This document shows, one piece after another, positions 27,553 through 36,793 of a DNA stretch of 64,000 nt (position 1 is its first letter; each line of letters starts with the position of its first letter). The translations under genes and the position numbers were made by a program. The stretch comes from Halorubellus sp. JP-L1 (GTDB lineage: Archaea > Halobacteriota > Halobacteria > Halobacteriales > Natrialbaceae). The stretch covers positions 868,001-932,000 of the forward strand of contig NZ_JAAOIR010000002.1 in the NCBI RefSeq assembly GCF_011440375.1. Direction: 5' to 3'. The notes under the pieces are model-generated. The model was not told the DNA's origin. It ran no database searches and saw only the letters and a program-made list of their open reading frames with translations.

Positions 27553-28200
27553 ATGGACGAGTACGAGGTCGTCGTCGCTGGCGTGCGCGACGTCGGACCG
27601 CAGACGGTCGCGATGGACGTGGAGACGCCCGCGGGGTTCTCGGCACTTCCCGGCCAGTTCGTCGTGGTGAAGGCGCCGGTCGACGACGAGGTCGTGGACC
27701 GCTACTACACGGTCTCGTCGCCGGACACCGAGGGCACGTTCGAGCTGACGGTCGAGGTCGACCCCGACGGGGACGTGACGCCGTGGCTCGCCGACCGCGA
27801 GGCGGGTGACGAGCTGACGGTCGCGGGCCCGCTCGGCGATGTCTGCTACGACGACGGCGGCGACGTCCTCGTGGTCGCCGGCGGACCCGGTGTCGGGCCG
27901 GCGGTCGCCATCGCCGAGCGCGCGGTCGACCGCGGGCACTCGGTCGCGGTCGTCTACGAGGACGACGGGTTCGTGCACGAGGACCGCCTGCACGCCCTCG
28001 AGGACGCGGGCGCGGCCGTCGCGTTCCTCGACGAGACCGCTCCCGATCGCGAGGACGCGCTCGTCGACGCACTCGGCGCGCACGCCGACATCGGGGACGC
28101 GTACGTCTTCGGGTTCAAGGAGTTCTGTGGCACCGCCCGCGACGCGCTCGTCGACGCCGGCGTCGACGAGGACGCCGTCCACGTCGAGAGCTTCGGGTAG
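27553..28200 (+). CDS. FAD/NAD(P)-binding ferredoxin reductase-like protein
   Basis: A 215-residue FNR-family flavoprotein. The N-terminal FAD domain has 'PGQFVVVKAP' and the flavin-binding 'DRYYTVSSPD'; the C-terminal NAD(P) domain has 'VVAGGPGVGPAVAIAERA' and 'YVFGFKEFCG'. It lacks an iron-sulfur domain and a transmembrane part, so an electron partner is needed; ferredoxin linked to the neighbouring korAB is plausible but only inferred from position. Start ATG 27553. Similar short reductases are common in haloarchaea and not well characterised. Confidence 0.85.
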   Translation: MDEYEVVVAGVRDVGPQTVAMDVETPAGFSALPGQFVVVKAPVDDEVVDRYYTVSSPDTEGTFELTVEVDPDGDVTPWLADREAGDELTVAGPLGDVCYDDGGDVLVVAGGPGVGPAVAIAERAVDRGHSVAVVYEDDGFVHEDRLHALEDAGAAVAFLDETAPDREDALVDALGAHADIGDAYVFGFKEFCGTARDALVDAGVDEDAVHVESFG

Positions 28201-28300
28201 GTCGAGCGCTCGACCACGTTCTGCCGCACGCGGAGCGAAGCGTCGGGAGGCAGCCGACATCGAAGCGGCTTAGTCCCATGCCGGCGTCCGTTCGGAATCC

Positions 28301-28888
28301 ATGGCCCCCGAGTACGTGAACCGCGAGGCGGTCCGCGAGCGCGTCGCCCGGTTGCTCGACGAGTACGGGCGCGAGGGCGTCGGCGTGTCGATCGCCCGCG
28401 AGGAGCCCGACGAGGAGTTCGAGACGCTCCGCGGGTACGCCGACGAGGGCTACCTCGGCGGCGGGTACTGCTTCGTCGTCCGCGAGGAGGCAGACCACCC
28501 GGGGTTCTCGGAGACGATGCCGGACGACGCCGCGACCGACGGCGACAGGGTCCTGCTCGCGCTCGGCCGGTACGACGAGACGTGGGGGCCGCCCGGTGGC
28601 GGTCGCGAGACCGGGGAGACGTTCGAGGAGGCCGCGGAACGCGAGGTCCGCGAGGAAGTCGGCGTCGACTGCACCGTCACCGACGTCGTCGCTATCCGGC
28701 ACGTCACCGTCGTCGACCCCGAGAGCGACGACGAGATCCACCTCGCGTACGTCGCGTTCGAGGCCGCGTACGACGGCGGAACGATAGACGTGCAGGAGAC
28801 GGAGGTCGCGGGCGCGGGATGGTTCGGCGCGCTCCCGGAGCGACTCCACGAGTACGCGGCGTTCTACGAGCACGACTGGGCGCCCTGA
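28301..28888 (+). CDS. Nudix hydrolase 1
   Basis: Hydrolyses a nucleoside diphosphate linked to another moiety; the substrate is unknown. Of 195 residues, the Nudix box spans about 100-122 in the form GX5EX7REVREEVG, complete with all catalytic glutamates. An N-terminal 60-residue segment ('NREAVRERVARLLDEYGREG') precedes the domain. A second Nudix gene of the same layout follows 99 bases downstream. Confidence 0.9.
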   Translation: MAPEYVNREAVRERVARLLDEYGREGVGVSIAREEPDEEFETLRGYADEGYLGGGYCFVVREEADHPGFSETMPDDAATDGDRVLLALGRYDETWGPPGGGRETGETFEEAAEREVREEVGVDCTVTDVVAIRHVTVVDPESDDEIHLAYVAFEAAYDGGTIDVQETEVAGAGWFGALPERLHEYAAFYEHDWAP

Positions 28889-28987
28889 GCGAGGCCCGCG
28901 CCGCAGTCGCCGCCGCGCGTGGCGACCGCGGCGACGACGAACGCGAATCCGAAGACGATTTACCGGACGCCAAGAGAGTCCGTGAAG

Positions 28988-29533
28988 ATGTCCGAGCGCT
29001 CCACGACGGAACCGCCCGAGCCCGGTCGCGAGACCGCGTACGACGTCGACGCGCTCCGCCAGCGGTACGGTCCGGCCCCCGTCGTGCGGCGGTGCTTCGA
29101 GGAGGCGGACGCGAGCGAGTTCGTCGCGGACGCCGAGCGGGACGCGCTCGGCGGTGCTCGCGTCGTGATCCGTCGAGCGCGAGACGGCGCCGTCCTCTAC
29201 GTGAACGTCCGCGGCGACGACGCCGAGTGGGACGTCCCCGGCGGCGGTCGCGACCCCGGCGAGACGCCGGAGGCCACCGCCGTCCGCGAGGTCCACGAGG
29301 AAGTCGGGCTCGCCGTCGACGTCGACGACCTGGCGTGCGTCCACCACCTGACGTTCCAGGACGGCGACGCGTCCGCGACTGGCGTCTGGACGCACTTCGT
29401 CGCGACCGTCTCCGACCCCGAACCCCTCGACGTCCAGGAATCCGAGCTCGCGGCGACGACGTGGCGCGAGACCCCACCCGAGGACGTCGACGAGTTCCTC
29501 GCGTTCGCACTGGACGCCATCCGCGACCGCTGA
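28988..29533 (+). CDS. Nudix hydrolase 2
   Basis: A 181-residue Nudix protein starting at ATG 28988 ('MSERSTTEPPEPGRET'); an upstream in-frame ATG at 28919 would add 23 unlikely residues. The box GX5EX7REVHEEVG is complete ('VPGGGRDPGETPEATAVREV'). Preceding residues 'VVIRRARDGAVLYVNVRGD' form the first strands. The N-terminal region ('VDALRQRYGPAPVVRRCFEE') differs from its neighbour, so the pair is an old duplication or a chance pairing of paralogues. Confidence 0.88.
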   Translation: MSERSTTEPPEPGRETAYDVDALRQRYGPAPVVRRCFEEADASEFVADAERDALGGARVVIRRARDGAVLYVNVRGDDAEWDVPGGGRDPGETPEATAVREVHEEVGLAVDVDDLACVHHLTFQDGDASATGVWTHFVATVSDPEPLDVQESELAATTWRETPPEDVDEFLAFALDAIRDR

Positions 29534-29607
29534 CCGCGACAACCTCCGGCCGTAGCGGGGGCGTCGTCGGGGAACGATTCAAGTCGTCCGCGAGCGTAAT
29601 CTATCGC

Positions 29608-30066
29608 ATGACCGACGCAGCCGACGACGACCGCGACGTGGACTTCGTGCTCGTCGACCCCGAGGACGCCGACGTCGACGACGCGGTGACGGAGACGGGA
29701 TTCGTCGTCGTGGAGGACACCGACCTCGTCCCGGCCGAGGACGCCCCGGGGACCGAGCCGGCGGTCTTCGAGGAACCAGAGCGCGGGTTCGTGGTCCGCG
29801 ACCCCGAGACCGAGGAGACGGGGTTCGTCGTCGTCCGCGACACGGACCTCGTGCCCGTCGCCGACCCGACGTTGAACTATCCCGCAGTCATAGAGAGCGT
29901 CGAGACCGACTTCGTGCTCGTCGAGCGCGACGACCCGGAGACGACGGACTTCGTGCTCGTCGACGACCCCGACCTCGAGCGCGATACCGGCCTCGTCCCC
30001 GTCGACCCGGACGCGTACGCGCTGGACACGCGCCCGCCGAATCCCAGGCGGAACGGTCACCGATGA
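29608..30066 (+). CDS. Small acidic protein with repeated FVLVD-type motifs
   Basis: 152 residues, extremely acidic, with no recognised domain. It consists of repeated short strands: DFVLVDPED, GFVVVEDTDLVPAED, GFVVRDPETE, GFVVVRDTDLVPVAD, DFVLVERDDPE, DFVLVDDPDLE and TGLVPVDPD. The alternating strand-turn pattern suggests a small beta structure or an extended solenoid. Start ATG 29608. Codon use fits the window, and the repeats are at protein level, which supports a real gene. Function unknown. Confidence 0.7.
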   Translation: MTDAADDDRDVDFVLVDPEDADVDDAVTETGFVVVEDTDLVPAEDAPGTEPAVFEEPERGFVVRDPETEETGFVVVRDTDLVPVADPTLNYPAVIESVETDFVLVERDDPETTDFVLVDDPDLERDTGLVPVDPDAYALDTRPPNPRRNGHR

Positions 30067-30101
30067 GCGGTTCGCAGCCGCCGCTTGACGGCCGCGTCGA
30101 C

Positions 30102-30145
30102 CCCCCGAGGACTGCTCTCACGGGCGTCATAACGATCCTCGGGGG
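30102..30145 (+). terminator. Perfect inverted repeat downstream of the acidic repeat protein
   Basis: Ten-base arms CCCCCGAGGA (30102-30111) and TCCTCGGGGG (30136-30145) with a 24-base loop, 36 bases after the stop. It may be a terminator or a protein-binding palindrome. The rest of 30146-30284 is AT-richer and probably holds the transporter promoter. Confidence 0.4.
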
Positions 30146-30284
30146 ATCGCCTTCCGTCCGAGTCCAGTGAAACGACCGATGGGACAAAGCTGCGTATGGA
30201 GCAGTTGCGGTATACACAGCTTCGCGACCAAGAGAACGATAGCGGGCGAAAATACGATTGTCCTCCGTAGCGCAGGTACCCATA

Positions 30285-31241
30285 ATGAGCGAGCGTGAGG
30301 ACGAGGATTCACGTAACGAGGTTCGCGACTCACTCGACCGTGCCGCATCCGGCGCACCGGCGGCCGGGTGGGCTGTTCGGGACCGGTTCTCGGCGAACGA
30401 GATCTACGAACGGATTCTGGCGAGTGCGACCGAAGAGATCGCGGCCAGCAAACAGCGGCTCTTTTTCAGCGGCCTGGCGGCCGGATTCGCCATCACCCTC
30501 ACGTTCCTCGGGCACACTGTCGGTACGGATATGTTTCCCGAAAACCGGTTCCTGGGCGCGATCCTGTATCCGATCGGATTCCTCTATATCATCCTCGGTC
30601 ACTACCAACTGTATACCGAAAACACGCTCCCACCCGTTGCGTTGGTTCTCTCTCGACTCGCCAGCATTCCGTTACTACTTCGCGTCTGGGGTATCGTCCT
30701 GTTCGGCAACGTGGTCGGAGCGGGACTCGGTGCATACCTCCTGGCACAGGGGGGGATATTCTCGCCAGAAGCGCTCCAGACCGGTACGACGTTCGTCAGT
30801 AATGGACTCGACCACGGGTGGTGGACAGTCTTCAACCGGGCGCTCGTAGCTGGATGGTTGGTCGCCGGGGTGGTATGGCTCGATCACGCAGCACAGGATA
30901 CGATTTCCCGGCTGGTCATCATCTATATCTCCTTCTACCTGATCGCTGCAACGGATCTCTACCACGTCATAACGGCTGCGTGCGAAGTGTTCTATTTCCT
31001 GATTCTCACCGACTCCGGGGCGTTCGCCGTCGGCATCGAGTACTGGCTTCCGGTGATGCTGGGCAACACTATCGGCGGCGTGATTCTTCTCACCCTGGTA
31101 AACTACGCACAGACCGAACAATCACGCTATCCCGACATTCGGGAGCTCACGCTCCGAGAGGTCCTGCTCAGTTGGCGCGGTGGGGTCGAGACATCGCCTC
31201 CGTCATCGGCATCAGATACCACGGACTCTGAACACGAATGA
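30285..31241 (+). CDS. Formate/nitrite transporter (FNT) family protein
   Basis: An integral membrane channel for small monovalent anions (formate, nitrite, hydrosulfide). Of 318 residues, a 50-residue acidic cytoplasmic N-terminus precedes six hydrophobic helices, among them 'LFFSGLAAGFAITLTFLGHT', 'LYPIGFLYIILGHYQLYTEN' (the family's P(I/V)GF signature) and 'LFGNVVGAGLGAYLLA'. 'LPVMLGNTIGGVILLTLVNY' matches the last helix with its conserved GN pair. Start ATG 30285 rather than an upstream ATG at 30258. The gene and its flanks are less GC-rich than the neighbours, and codons such as CTA/ATA are more frequent, hinting at transfer. No formate or nitrite enzyme gene lies nearby. Confidence 0.88.
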   Translation: MSEREDEDSRNEVRDSLDRAASGAPAAGWAVRDRFSANEIYERILASATEEIAASKQRLFFSGLAAGFAITLTFLGHTVGTDMFPENRFLGAILYPIGFLYIILGHYQLYTENTLPPVALVLSRLASIPLLLRVWGIVLFGNVVGAGLGAYLLAQGGIFSPEALQTGTTFVSNGLDHGWWTVFNRALVAGWLVAGVVWLDHAAQDTISRLVIIYISFYLIAATDLYHVITAACEVFYFLILTDSGAFAVGIEYWLPVMLGNTIGGVILLTLVNYAQTEQSRYPDIRELTLREVLLSWRGGVETSPPSSASDTTDSEHE

Positions 31242-31469
31242 GGAGACCGCTCGATCGACGACCGAAGCCCACGAAAAACCGGCAGTCCCCTGGGGGACGC
31301 CATGGACGGCGCGATGAGAGGTCTTCTCACAGTTCTGCGAGCTGAATCGAAATACTCGGAAAGTCGTGCGCTCGCCACCTCCGGCGGTAAGCGCTCGCCC
31401 CGTCTCTCCCGAATCAATCGGTAGCTGTTGCCGGGTGTGAGAACAGTTACACGCCGCTTTCTTCTCTGG

Positions 31470-31856
31470 CTAGTGCTCGACGAACTCGACGAGCACGCCG
31501 CCGGTCGACTTCGGGTGACAGAAGGCGACGTCGTGCCCCCACGCGCCCGGTCGCGGTTCCTCGTCGATCAGGTCGACGCCGATGTCGCGAGCATTCGCCA
31601 ACGCCGCTTCAACGTCGTCGGTCGCGTACGCGACGTGGTGGATGCCGCCATCGCGCTCGGCGAGGTAGCGCGCGATAGCGCCCTCGTCGGTGAGGGGTTC
31701 GAGGAGTTCGAGGTAGCCGTCGCCGGTGTCGAGGAACACGACGCGCATCCCGTCGAACTCCTCGCGGTGGACGCGCTCGGCGTTCAGGAGGTCGACGTAG
31801 AGGCTGGCGAGGTCGTTCGCGTCGGTCGTCGCGATGCCGGCGTGGTCGAAGTGCAT
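31470..31856 (-). CDS. Methylmalonyl-CoA epimerase
   Basis: Interconverts (S)- and (R)-methylmalonyl-CoA, feeding methylmalonyl-CoA mutase, whose gene lies 3 kb away. The 128-residue vicinal-oxygen-chelate protein has 'FDHAGIATTDANDLASLYVD' (metal His), 'FLDTGDGYLELLEPL' (Glu), 'GGIHHVAYATDDVEAAL' (second His) and 'FCHPKSTGGVLVEFVE' (Glu). Start ATG 31854-31856, divergent from the aminotransferase gene. It belongs functionally to propionate or branched-chain degradation, or to the methylaspartate cycle. Confidence 0.92.
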   Translation of the reverse strand: MHFDHAGIATTDANDLASLYVDLLNAERVHREEFDGMRVVFLDTGDGYLELLEPLTDEGAIARYLAERDGGIHHVAYATDDVEAALANARDIGVDLIDEEPRPGAWGHDVAFCHPKSTGGVLVEFVEH

Positions 31857-31978
31857 GTCCGGGCGTGCGGCCGGCGGCGACGTAAGTTCGTGTGGTCGGA
31901 CGTTCGCGCGTTCCGCGTGTGCGAGCGTCGGTCGATGGGACCCACAGCGATTTGTCCGCAGCGTTCGAGGTTTTGGGC

Positions 31979-33085
31979 ATGCATCCCTCCGCGATCCGCG
32001 AGGACACGCCGGCGCTGCGGGAGACGACGTACCTGAACACGGGCGCGAGCGGCCCGAGCCCGCGTCGCGTCGTGGACGCCGTCGAGGCGTCCTACGAGCA
32101 CCACGAGTTCGAGACGCCAGCGACCGACGGCATGTACGAACCCGCGTTCGCGCTATTCGAGGACGTCCGCGAGACCGTCGCCGCACACGTCGACGCGGAC
32201 CCCGTCGAGGTCGCGCTCACGGGGAGTACGACCGACGGCATCGGTCGACTCCCGCTCGCGATGGACTGGGACTCCGACGACGTCGTGGTGCGAACTGACG
32301 CCGAGCACGCCGCCGGCATCCTCCCCTGGCGCCGGCTCCGCGACGAGTACGGCGTCGAAGTGCGCGTCGTCGAGACCGACGCCGGCCGCATCGACCCCGA
32401 CGAGTGGGCCGCGGCAGTCGACGGCGCGACGCTCGCGACGTTCTCCTCGATCTGCTGGACGAGCGGCGTGCTCGCGCCCGTCAGAGAACTGACCGAGATC
32501 GCGCAGGACGCCGGTGCGCGCGTGCTCGTCGACGCCGTCCAGTCGACCGGCCAGCACGCCTTCTCCGTCCACGAGTGGGGCGCGGACGCCGTCGCCGGCT
32601 CCGCGCACAAGTGGCTGCTCGGGCCGTGGGGCGCGGGCTACCTCTACGTCGACGAATCGTTCGCGGAGACGCTCGAACCCGTCCAGCTCGGCTACCGGAA
32701 CCTCGTCGACCCCTACGCGGACCCCTACGAGTACGAAGCGGGCGCAAAGCGCTTCGAGTTCGGGACCGTCGCACCGGCACCGTACGCCGGCCTCAAGGAA
32801 GCCATCGAGATGATGGAAGCGGTCGGATTGGACGTCGTCGAATCCCACAATGCCGACCTCACGGACTACCTCAAGGCCGAACTCGGCGACGACCGCCTCG
32901 TCTCCCCGCGCGAGTACCACTCCGGCCTCGTCTCCTGGCACGACCCAGACCCGGAGGCGACCGTCGAGCGCGCCGCCGACGCGGGCGTCCAGATTCGCTC
33001 GATCCCGACCGCGGGCGTCGTCCGCGCGAGCCTCCACGTCTACAACACGAAAGACGACGTCGACAGACTCCTCGACGTCGTCTAG
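31979..33085 (+). CDS. Class V aminotransferase (cysteine desulfurase-like)
   Basis: A 368-residue PLP enzyme of fold type I. The PLP lysine is Lys211 in 'AGSAHKWLLGPWG', and Asp185 ('VLVDAVQSTGQH') would bind the pyridine nitrogen. 'YLNTGASGPSPRRVVDA' is the family N-terminus. The SufS/NifS active-site cysteine loop is not recognisable, so a desulfurase role is doubtful; related enzymes include isopenicillin-N-epimerase-like and selenocysteine-lyase-like aminotransferases. Start ATG 31979, with 122 bases to the divergent epimerase. Confidence 0.85.
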   Translation: MHPSAIREDTPALRETTYLNTGASGPSPRRVVDAVEASYEHHEFETPATDGMYEPAFALFEDVRETVAAHVDADPVEVALTGSTTDGIGRLPLAMDWDSDDVVVRTDAEHAAGILPWRRLRDEYGVEVRVVETDAGRIDPDEWAAAVDGATLATFSSICWTSGVLAPVRELTEIAQDAGARVLVDAVQSTGQHAFSVHEWGADAVAGSAHKWLLGPWGAGYLYVDESFAETLEPVQLGYRNLVDPYADPYEYEAGAKRFEFGTVAPAPYAGLKEAIEMMEAVGLDVVESHNADLTDYLKAELGDDRLVSPREYHSGLVSWHDPDPEATVERAADAGVQIRSIPTAGVVRASLHVYNTKDDVDRLLDVV

Positions 33086-33169
33086 GCGCGATACTCGCCC
33101 GTCGAGTCCGCTGAAACGGAGCTTTCACCTAGCACAAGAGAGTCACCCGGGGGACGCGTCCACTCGGGC

Positions 33170-34117
33170 ATGAAGCGACGCACGCTCCTTGCCGCGCTCT
33201 CCGCGACCGGGACTGCGGTCGGCGGTGCCGGCTGCCTCCAGGCGCTCGGCACCGGTGGCGGAACCGGGACGACACCGAACGGGGCCGACGACGGGACGAC
33301 GGACCCGCCGACGCGGACGACCGACTCCGACGACGCCCGCGAGAAGAGCGAATTCGACCCGGAGTGGAACCCCGAGGGCGGCCCGGTCGAGACGTTCGCG
33401 GTAGGCGACCGAGACTCCGTCGCGTTCCCGAACAGCAACCAGCCACACGACCTGACGTTCTGGAACCGCGTCGACCGCGAGCGAGAGGTTCGAATGGCGT
33501 ACGCCGACGGCGCGACCGAGGAGGCCGAAGCCATCGGATCCGTGACCGTCCCCGCCGGCTACACGTTCGCGGTCGAACTCCGGGTGCCGACCCGGTACGC
33601 GCTCACCGTCTCCGTCGACGGCGAGTCCTTCGGGACCGTCACCGTCGGCCGCCAGTGGTTCGACTGCAACGACTCCGGCACCAGTTACGCGCTCGGGAAG
33701 ACAGACATCGTCGACTACGGCACCGCGAGCACGCTCGTCTACTGCGCGCGACCGGAAGTGGCGAGCACGAGCGTCGACGCGACCAACCGCGGCTGCGCGA
33801 GCGACGACGAAGACACCGCGACCATCGCGTACGACGGCGAACGCGTCCGCGTCGACGGTACGTTCGTCGCCTCCAACCCCTGCCACGAACTCGCGATCGC
33901 CGACGCAGGCTACGACGAGAAATCCCGGACAGCCACGCTCGTCCTCGACGCCACCGCGCCCGACGGCGAAGCCTGCCAGGACTGCGTCGGCGCCATCGAG
34001 TACGCGGCGAACATCAAGTACGACCGCGACCTCCCCGAGGAGGTCGTCGTCGTGCACCGCGACATCGACGGCGCCGAGGACGTCGTCGCGACCGGCAGAC
34101 GGAACGGCGAGGCCTGA
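33170..34117 (+). CDS. Tat-exported lipoprotein, function unknown
   Basis: 315 residues with a twin-arginine signal ('MKRRTLLAALSATG') and lipobox 'GGAGC' at residues 18-22, followed by a Gly/Thr/Asp-rich linker, the standard haloarchaeal lipoprotein layout. The mature domain is beta-rich, with eight or so cysteines spread through it ('WFDCND', 'VYCARPE', 'NRGCASDDED', 'SNPCHELAI', 'EACQDCVGAIEY') that may form disulfides outside the cell. It is not a recognised enzyme family. Confidence 0.85.
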   Translation: MKRRTLLAALSATGTAVGGAGCLQALGTGGGTGTTPNGADDGTTDPPTRTTDSDDAREKSEFDPEWNPEGGPVETFAVGDRDSVAFPNSNQPHDLTFWNRVDREREVRMAYADGATEEAEAIGSVTVPAGYTFAVELRVPTRYALTVSVDGESFGTVTVGRQWFDCNDSGTSYALGKTDIVDYGTASTLVYCARPEVASTSVDATNRGCASDDEDTATIAYDGERVRVDGTFVASNPCHELAIADAGYDEKSRTATLVLDATAPDGEACQDCVGAIEYAANIKYDRDLPEEVVVVHRDIDGAEDVVATGRRNGEA

Positions 34118-34151
34118 CCGGGAGTCCTCCCACGACCCGGTTCGACGCCGT

Positions 34152-34820
34152 CTACTCGCAGGCGTCGGCGTTCGAACCCAGCAGCGACGACGCGATGGAC
34201 GCGTTCGCGTCGGCGAACGCGTTCAGGACGTTGACGGCAACGACCCCGAGCACGGCACCGGCGGGGACGGCGAGAAGCCGCTCGGTGGTCGTCTCGAAGC
34301 TCCGGGCGACCACCCATCCGGCCACCTCCACGTTGAACGCACCACCCGGGTAGACGGGCAGCAGGAGGAGTTCGATCGCCGTCCCCAGGAGCGAGACCAG
34401 GAGGACGAACGAGAGGACTCCGACGGGGAACTTCAGCGCGACGAAGCCGAGCCCGCCCCAGGTAGAGCCGGCGCGGAGGTACGCCTTCGCGGTCTCCACG
34501 ACGCCGCTCGCATCGCGATCGACGTCGTCGGGGTCGGCGATCTCCGTCCCGAGCAGTCGATTCGCTAGCGACCGCTCGAACGACGCGAGGAACCGCGAGC
34601 CGACGACCACCCCCAGCAGGACGAGGAGGCCGACGACGACCACCGCGAGCGCGACGCCGAGTACCAACCCGAACACGAGCAGGAAATAGTAGCCGAGCCC
34701 GAGCGGGAACGCCAGGAAGAGGTACAGGACGTTCCGGTAGGTCTGCGGGTCTGCAACGGGGGCGACGACGCCCGCGAGCGAGCGCCCTCTCCACCCAGTA
34801 GCGTCCGCCCTTTCAGTCAT
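34152..34820 (-). CDS. Membrane protein of the 'putative sensor' family
   Basis: 222 residues with four membrane helices in two pairs: about 30-75 ('YLFLAFPLGLGYYFLLVFGL', then a Val/Leu-rich helix) and about 115-200. The sequence 'DPQTYRNVLYLFLAFPLG' is characteristic of the membrane sensor domain found at the N-terminus of actinobacterial histidine kinases and, as here, in standalone haloarchaeal proteins. No kinase domain is attached. It converges on the lipoprotein gene. Confidence 0.75.
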   Translation of the reverse strand: MTERADATGWRGRSLAGVVAPVADPQTYRNVLYLFLAFPLGLGYYFLLVFGLVLGVALAVVVVGLLVLLGVVVGSRFLASFERSLANRLLGTEIADPDDVDRDASGVVETAKAYLRAGSTWGGLGFVALKFPVGVLSFVLLVSLLGTAIELLLLPVYPGGAFNVEVAGWVVARSFETTTERLLAVPAGAVLGVVAVNVLNAFADANASIASSLLGSNADACE

Positions 34821-34858
34821 CTTGCGATCACGTACCGAGACCCGGGACGAAAACGTTT

Positions 34859-34981
34859 CGCCGCATGCTCGAAGAGTCAGCGGGTGGAAACGGCGACCTG
34901 GCGGTCGCCGTATGCTCGCTGAGTCAGTCCCCCGCAGAAACGGCGACCTGGCGGTCGCCGTATGCCCGCTGAGTCAGTTCA
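34859..34981 (-). repeat. Stop-proximal tandem hairpin repeat after mutA
   Basis: Two near-identical 50-base units start at 34887 and 34937, with a more degraded third unit at 34859-34882. Each contains a perfect hairpin, in gene sense CGGCGACC-GCCA-GGTCGCCG (34891-34910 and 34941-34960), next to the motif ACTGACTCAGC. The first unit begins inside the mutA stop codon. The same motif and a compensated version of the hairpin follow the DtxR gene at 60674-60847. Confidence 0.75.
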
Positions 34982-36661
34982 AAGCGCGCTCCCGGGTTGA
35001 TATTCGCCGAAGACGCCGCGCATCACGTCGCAGATCTCGCCGACCGACGCGTACGCCTTCACGGCGTCGACGATGTACGGCATCACGTTCTCGTCGCTCG
35101 CCGCCGCGTCCTCCAGTGCGGCGAGCGCGGCGTCGACCGCCTCGTCGTCGCGCGCGGCCTTCGTCTCCGCCAGGCTCTCGACCTGCCGGCGTTCCTGCTC
35201 GGGCTCGACCTCCTCGACGTCCATCTCGGGCTCCTCGTCGACCTCGAACTCGTTCACGCCCACGATGATGCGCTCGCCGCTCTCGATCTCCTGCTGGCGG
35301 TCGAACGCCACGTCCTGGATCTGGCGCTGCACCCACTGGGACTCCACCGCGTCAAGCATCCCGCCGCGCTCGTCGACCTCGTCGAGGAGCTCGAACGCCT
35401 CCGCCTCGATCTCGTCCGTCAGGCTCTCGACGTAGTAACTGCCAGCGAGCGGGTCGATAGTGTCCGCCGCCCCGGACTCGTGCGCGAGAATCTGCTGGGT
35501 GCGCAGCGCGGTCCGCACGGACTTCTCCGTCGGCAGCGACAGCGCCTCGTCCTTCCCGTTCGTGTGTAGCGACTGGGTCCCACCCAGGACGGCCGCGAGC
35601 GCCTGGTAGGCGACGCGGACGACGTTGTTCTCGATCTGTTGGGCGGTCAGCATCGACCCCGCGGTCTGCGTGTGGAACTTCAACTGCTTCGACTTCTCGC
35701 TGTCCGCGTCGAAGCGCTCCTCCATGATCTTCGCCCACATCCGACGGGCGGCGCGGAACTTCGCGACCTCCTCGAACACGTTGTTGTGCGCGTTGAAGAA
35801 GAAGGAGAGCTGGGGCGCGAACTCGTCGACGTCCAGGCCCGCGTCGAGCGCCGCCTCGACGTACTCGATGCCGTCCCCGAGCGTGAACGCGAGCTCCTGG
35901 GCGGCCGTCGACCCGGCCTCGCGGATGTGGTAGCCGGAGATGGAGATCGTGTTGAACTTCGGCGTCTCCGCGGCGCAGAACTCGAAGATGTCCGTGATGA
36001 TCCGCATCGACGGCCCCGGCGGATAGATGTACGTGTTCCGCGCGATGTACTCCTTCAGCACGTCGTTCTGGATGGTTCCGCGGAGCTGTTCGCGGTCGAC
36101 GCCCTGCTGGTCGCCGACCGCGATGTACATTGCCAGGAGGACCGACGCGGGCGCGTTGATCGTCATCGACGTCGACACCTCGTCGAGGGGAATGCCCTCG
36201 AACACCGTCTCCATGTCCGCGAGCGTGTCGATCGCGACCCCGGACTTCCCGACCTCGCCCGCGGCCATCTCGTCGTCGCTATCCCGCCCCATCTGCGTCG
36301 GCAGGTCGAACGCCATCGACAGCCCCGTCTGGCCCTCGTCCATGAGGTAGTTGAAGCGCTCGTTCGTCTCCGCGGGCGTCCCCATCCCAGCGTACTGCCG
36401 CATCGTCCACAGGCGCCCGCGGTAGCCCGTCGAGTACACGCCGCGCGTGTACGGCTCCCGGCCCGGGAACCCGAGGTCCTCCTCGTAGTCGAGATTCGCG
36501 ACGTCGTTCGGCGTGTACAGCCGATCGACCTCGTGCCCGCCCGTGTCCGTCGTGAACGCGTCCTTTCGCTCGCCGAAGCGATCCAGGACGGGGTCGACGT
36601 CCTCCGCCGCCCAGTCCTCGCGGCCCTCCCGTATCGCTTCGAGGTCGTCCTGGTCGAACAT
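34979..36661 (-). CDS. mutA: Methylmalonyl-CoA mutase large subunit (catalytic chain)
   Basis: Rearranges methylmalonyl-CoA to succinyl-CoA with adenosylcobalamin. The 560-residue protein holds the substrate-binding TIM barrel only: '[31 protein letters not shown]', '[16 protein letters not shown]', '[18 protein letters not shown]', and '[10 protein letters not shown]'. The B12-binding domain is missing, as expected in archaea where it is a separate small chain; that gene is not in the window. The epimerase gene lies 3 kb downstream and an acyl-CoA dehydrogenase 1.2 kb upstream. The stop codon is the first base triplet of the hairpin repeat. Confidence 0.95.
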   Translation of the reverse strand: MFDQDDLEAIREGREDWAAEDVDPVLDRFGERKDAFTTDTGGHEVDRLYTPNDVANLDYEEDLGFPGREPYTRGVYSTGYRGRLWTMRQYAGMGTPAETNERFNYLMDEGQTGLSMAFDLPTQMGRDSDDEMAAGEVGKSGVAIDTLADMETVFEGIPLDEVSTSMTINAPASVLLAMYIAVGDQQGVDREQLRGTIQNDVLKEYIARNTYIYPPGPSMRIITDIFEFCAAETPKFNTISISGYHIREAGSTAAQELAFTLGDGIEYVEAALDAGLDVDEFAPQLSFFFNAHNNVFEEVAKFRAARRMWAKIMEERFDADSEKSKQLKFHTQTAGSMLTAQQIENNVVRVAYQALAAVLGGTQSLHTNGKDEALSLPTEKSVRTALRTQQILAHESGAADTIDPLAGSYYVESLTDEIEAEAFELLDEVDERGGMLDAVESQWVQRQIQDVAFDRQQEIESGERIIVGVNEFEVDEEPEMDVEEVEPEQERRQVESLAETKAARDDEAVDAALAALEDAAASDENVMPYIVDAVKAYASVGEICDVMRGVFGEYQPGSAL

Positions 36662-36793
36662 ACGAGAACCGAGGGTGACGTCCGTCTTAAATCACCGCGA
36701 TAACGCGACGCCCGGACGCGTCAGTCTCGCGGCACGGAGCGATCCGACTCGCGGACCACGCCGTTTTTGCCCGTACGCACCTCACCGTCGAGT

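Noticed and set aside
28582-29607. N-terminal extension of the acidic FVLVD protein through the Nudix genes
   Set aside because: The extension is an Arg-rich shadow of the two Nudix genes; protein-like sequence begins at ATG 29608.
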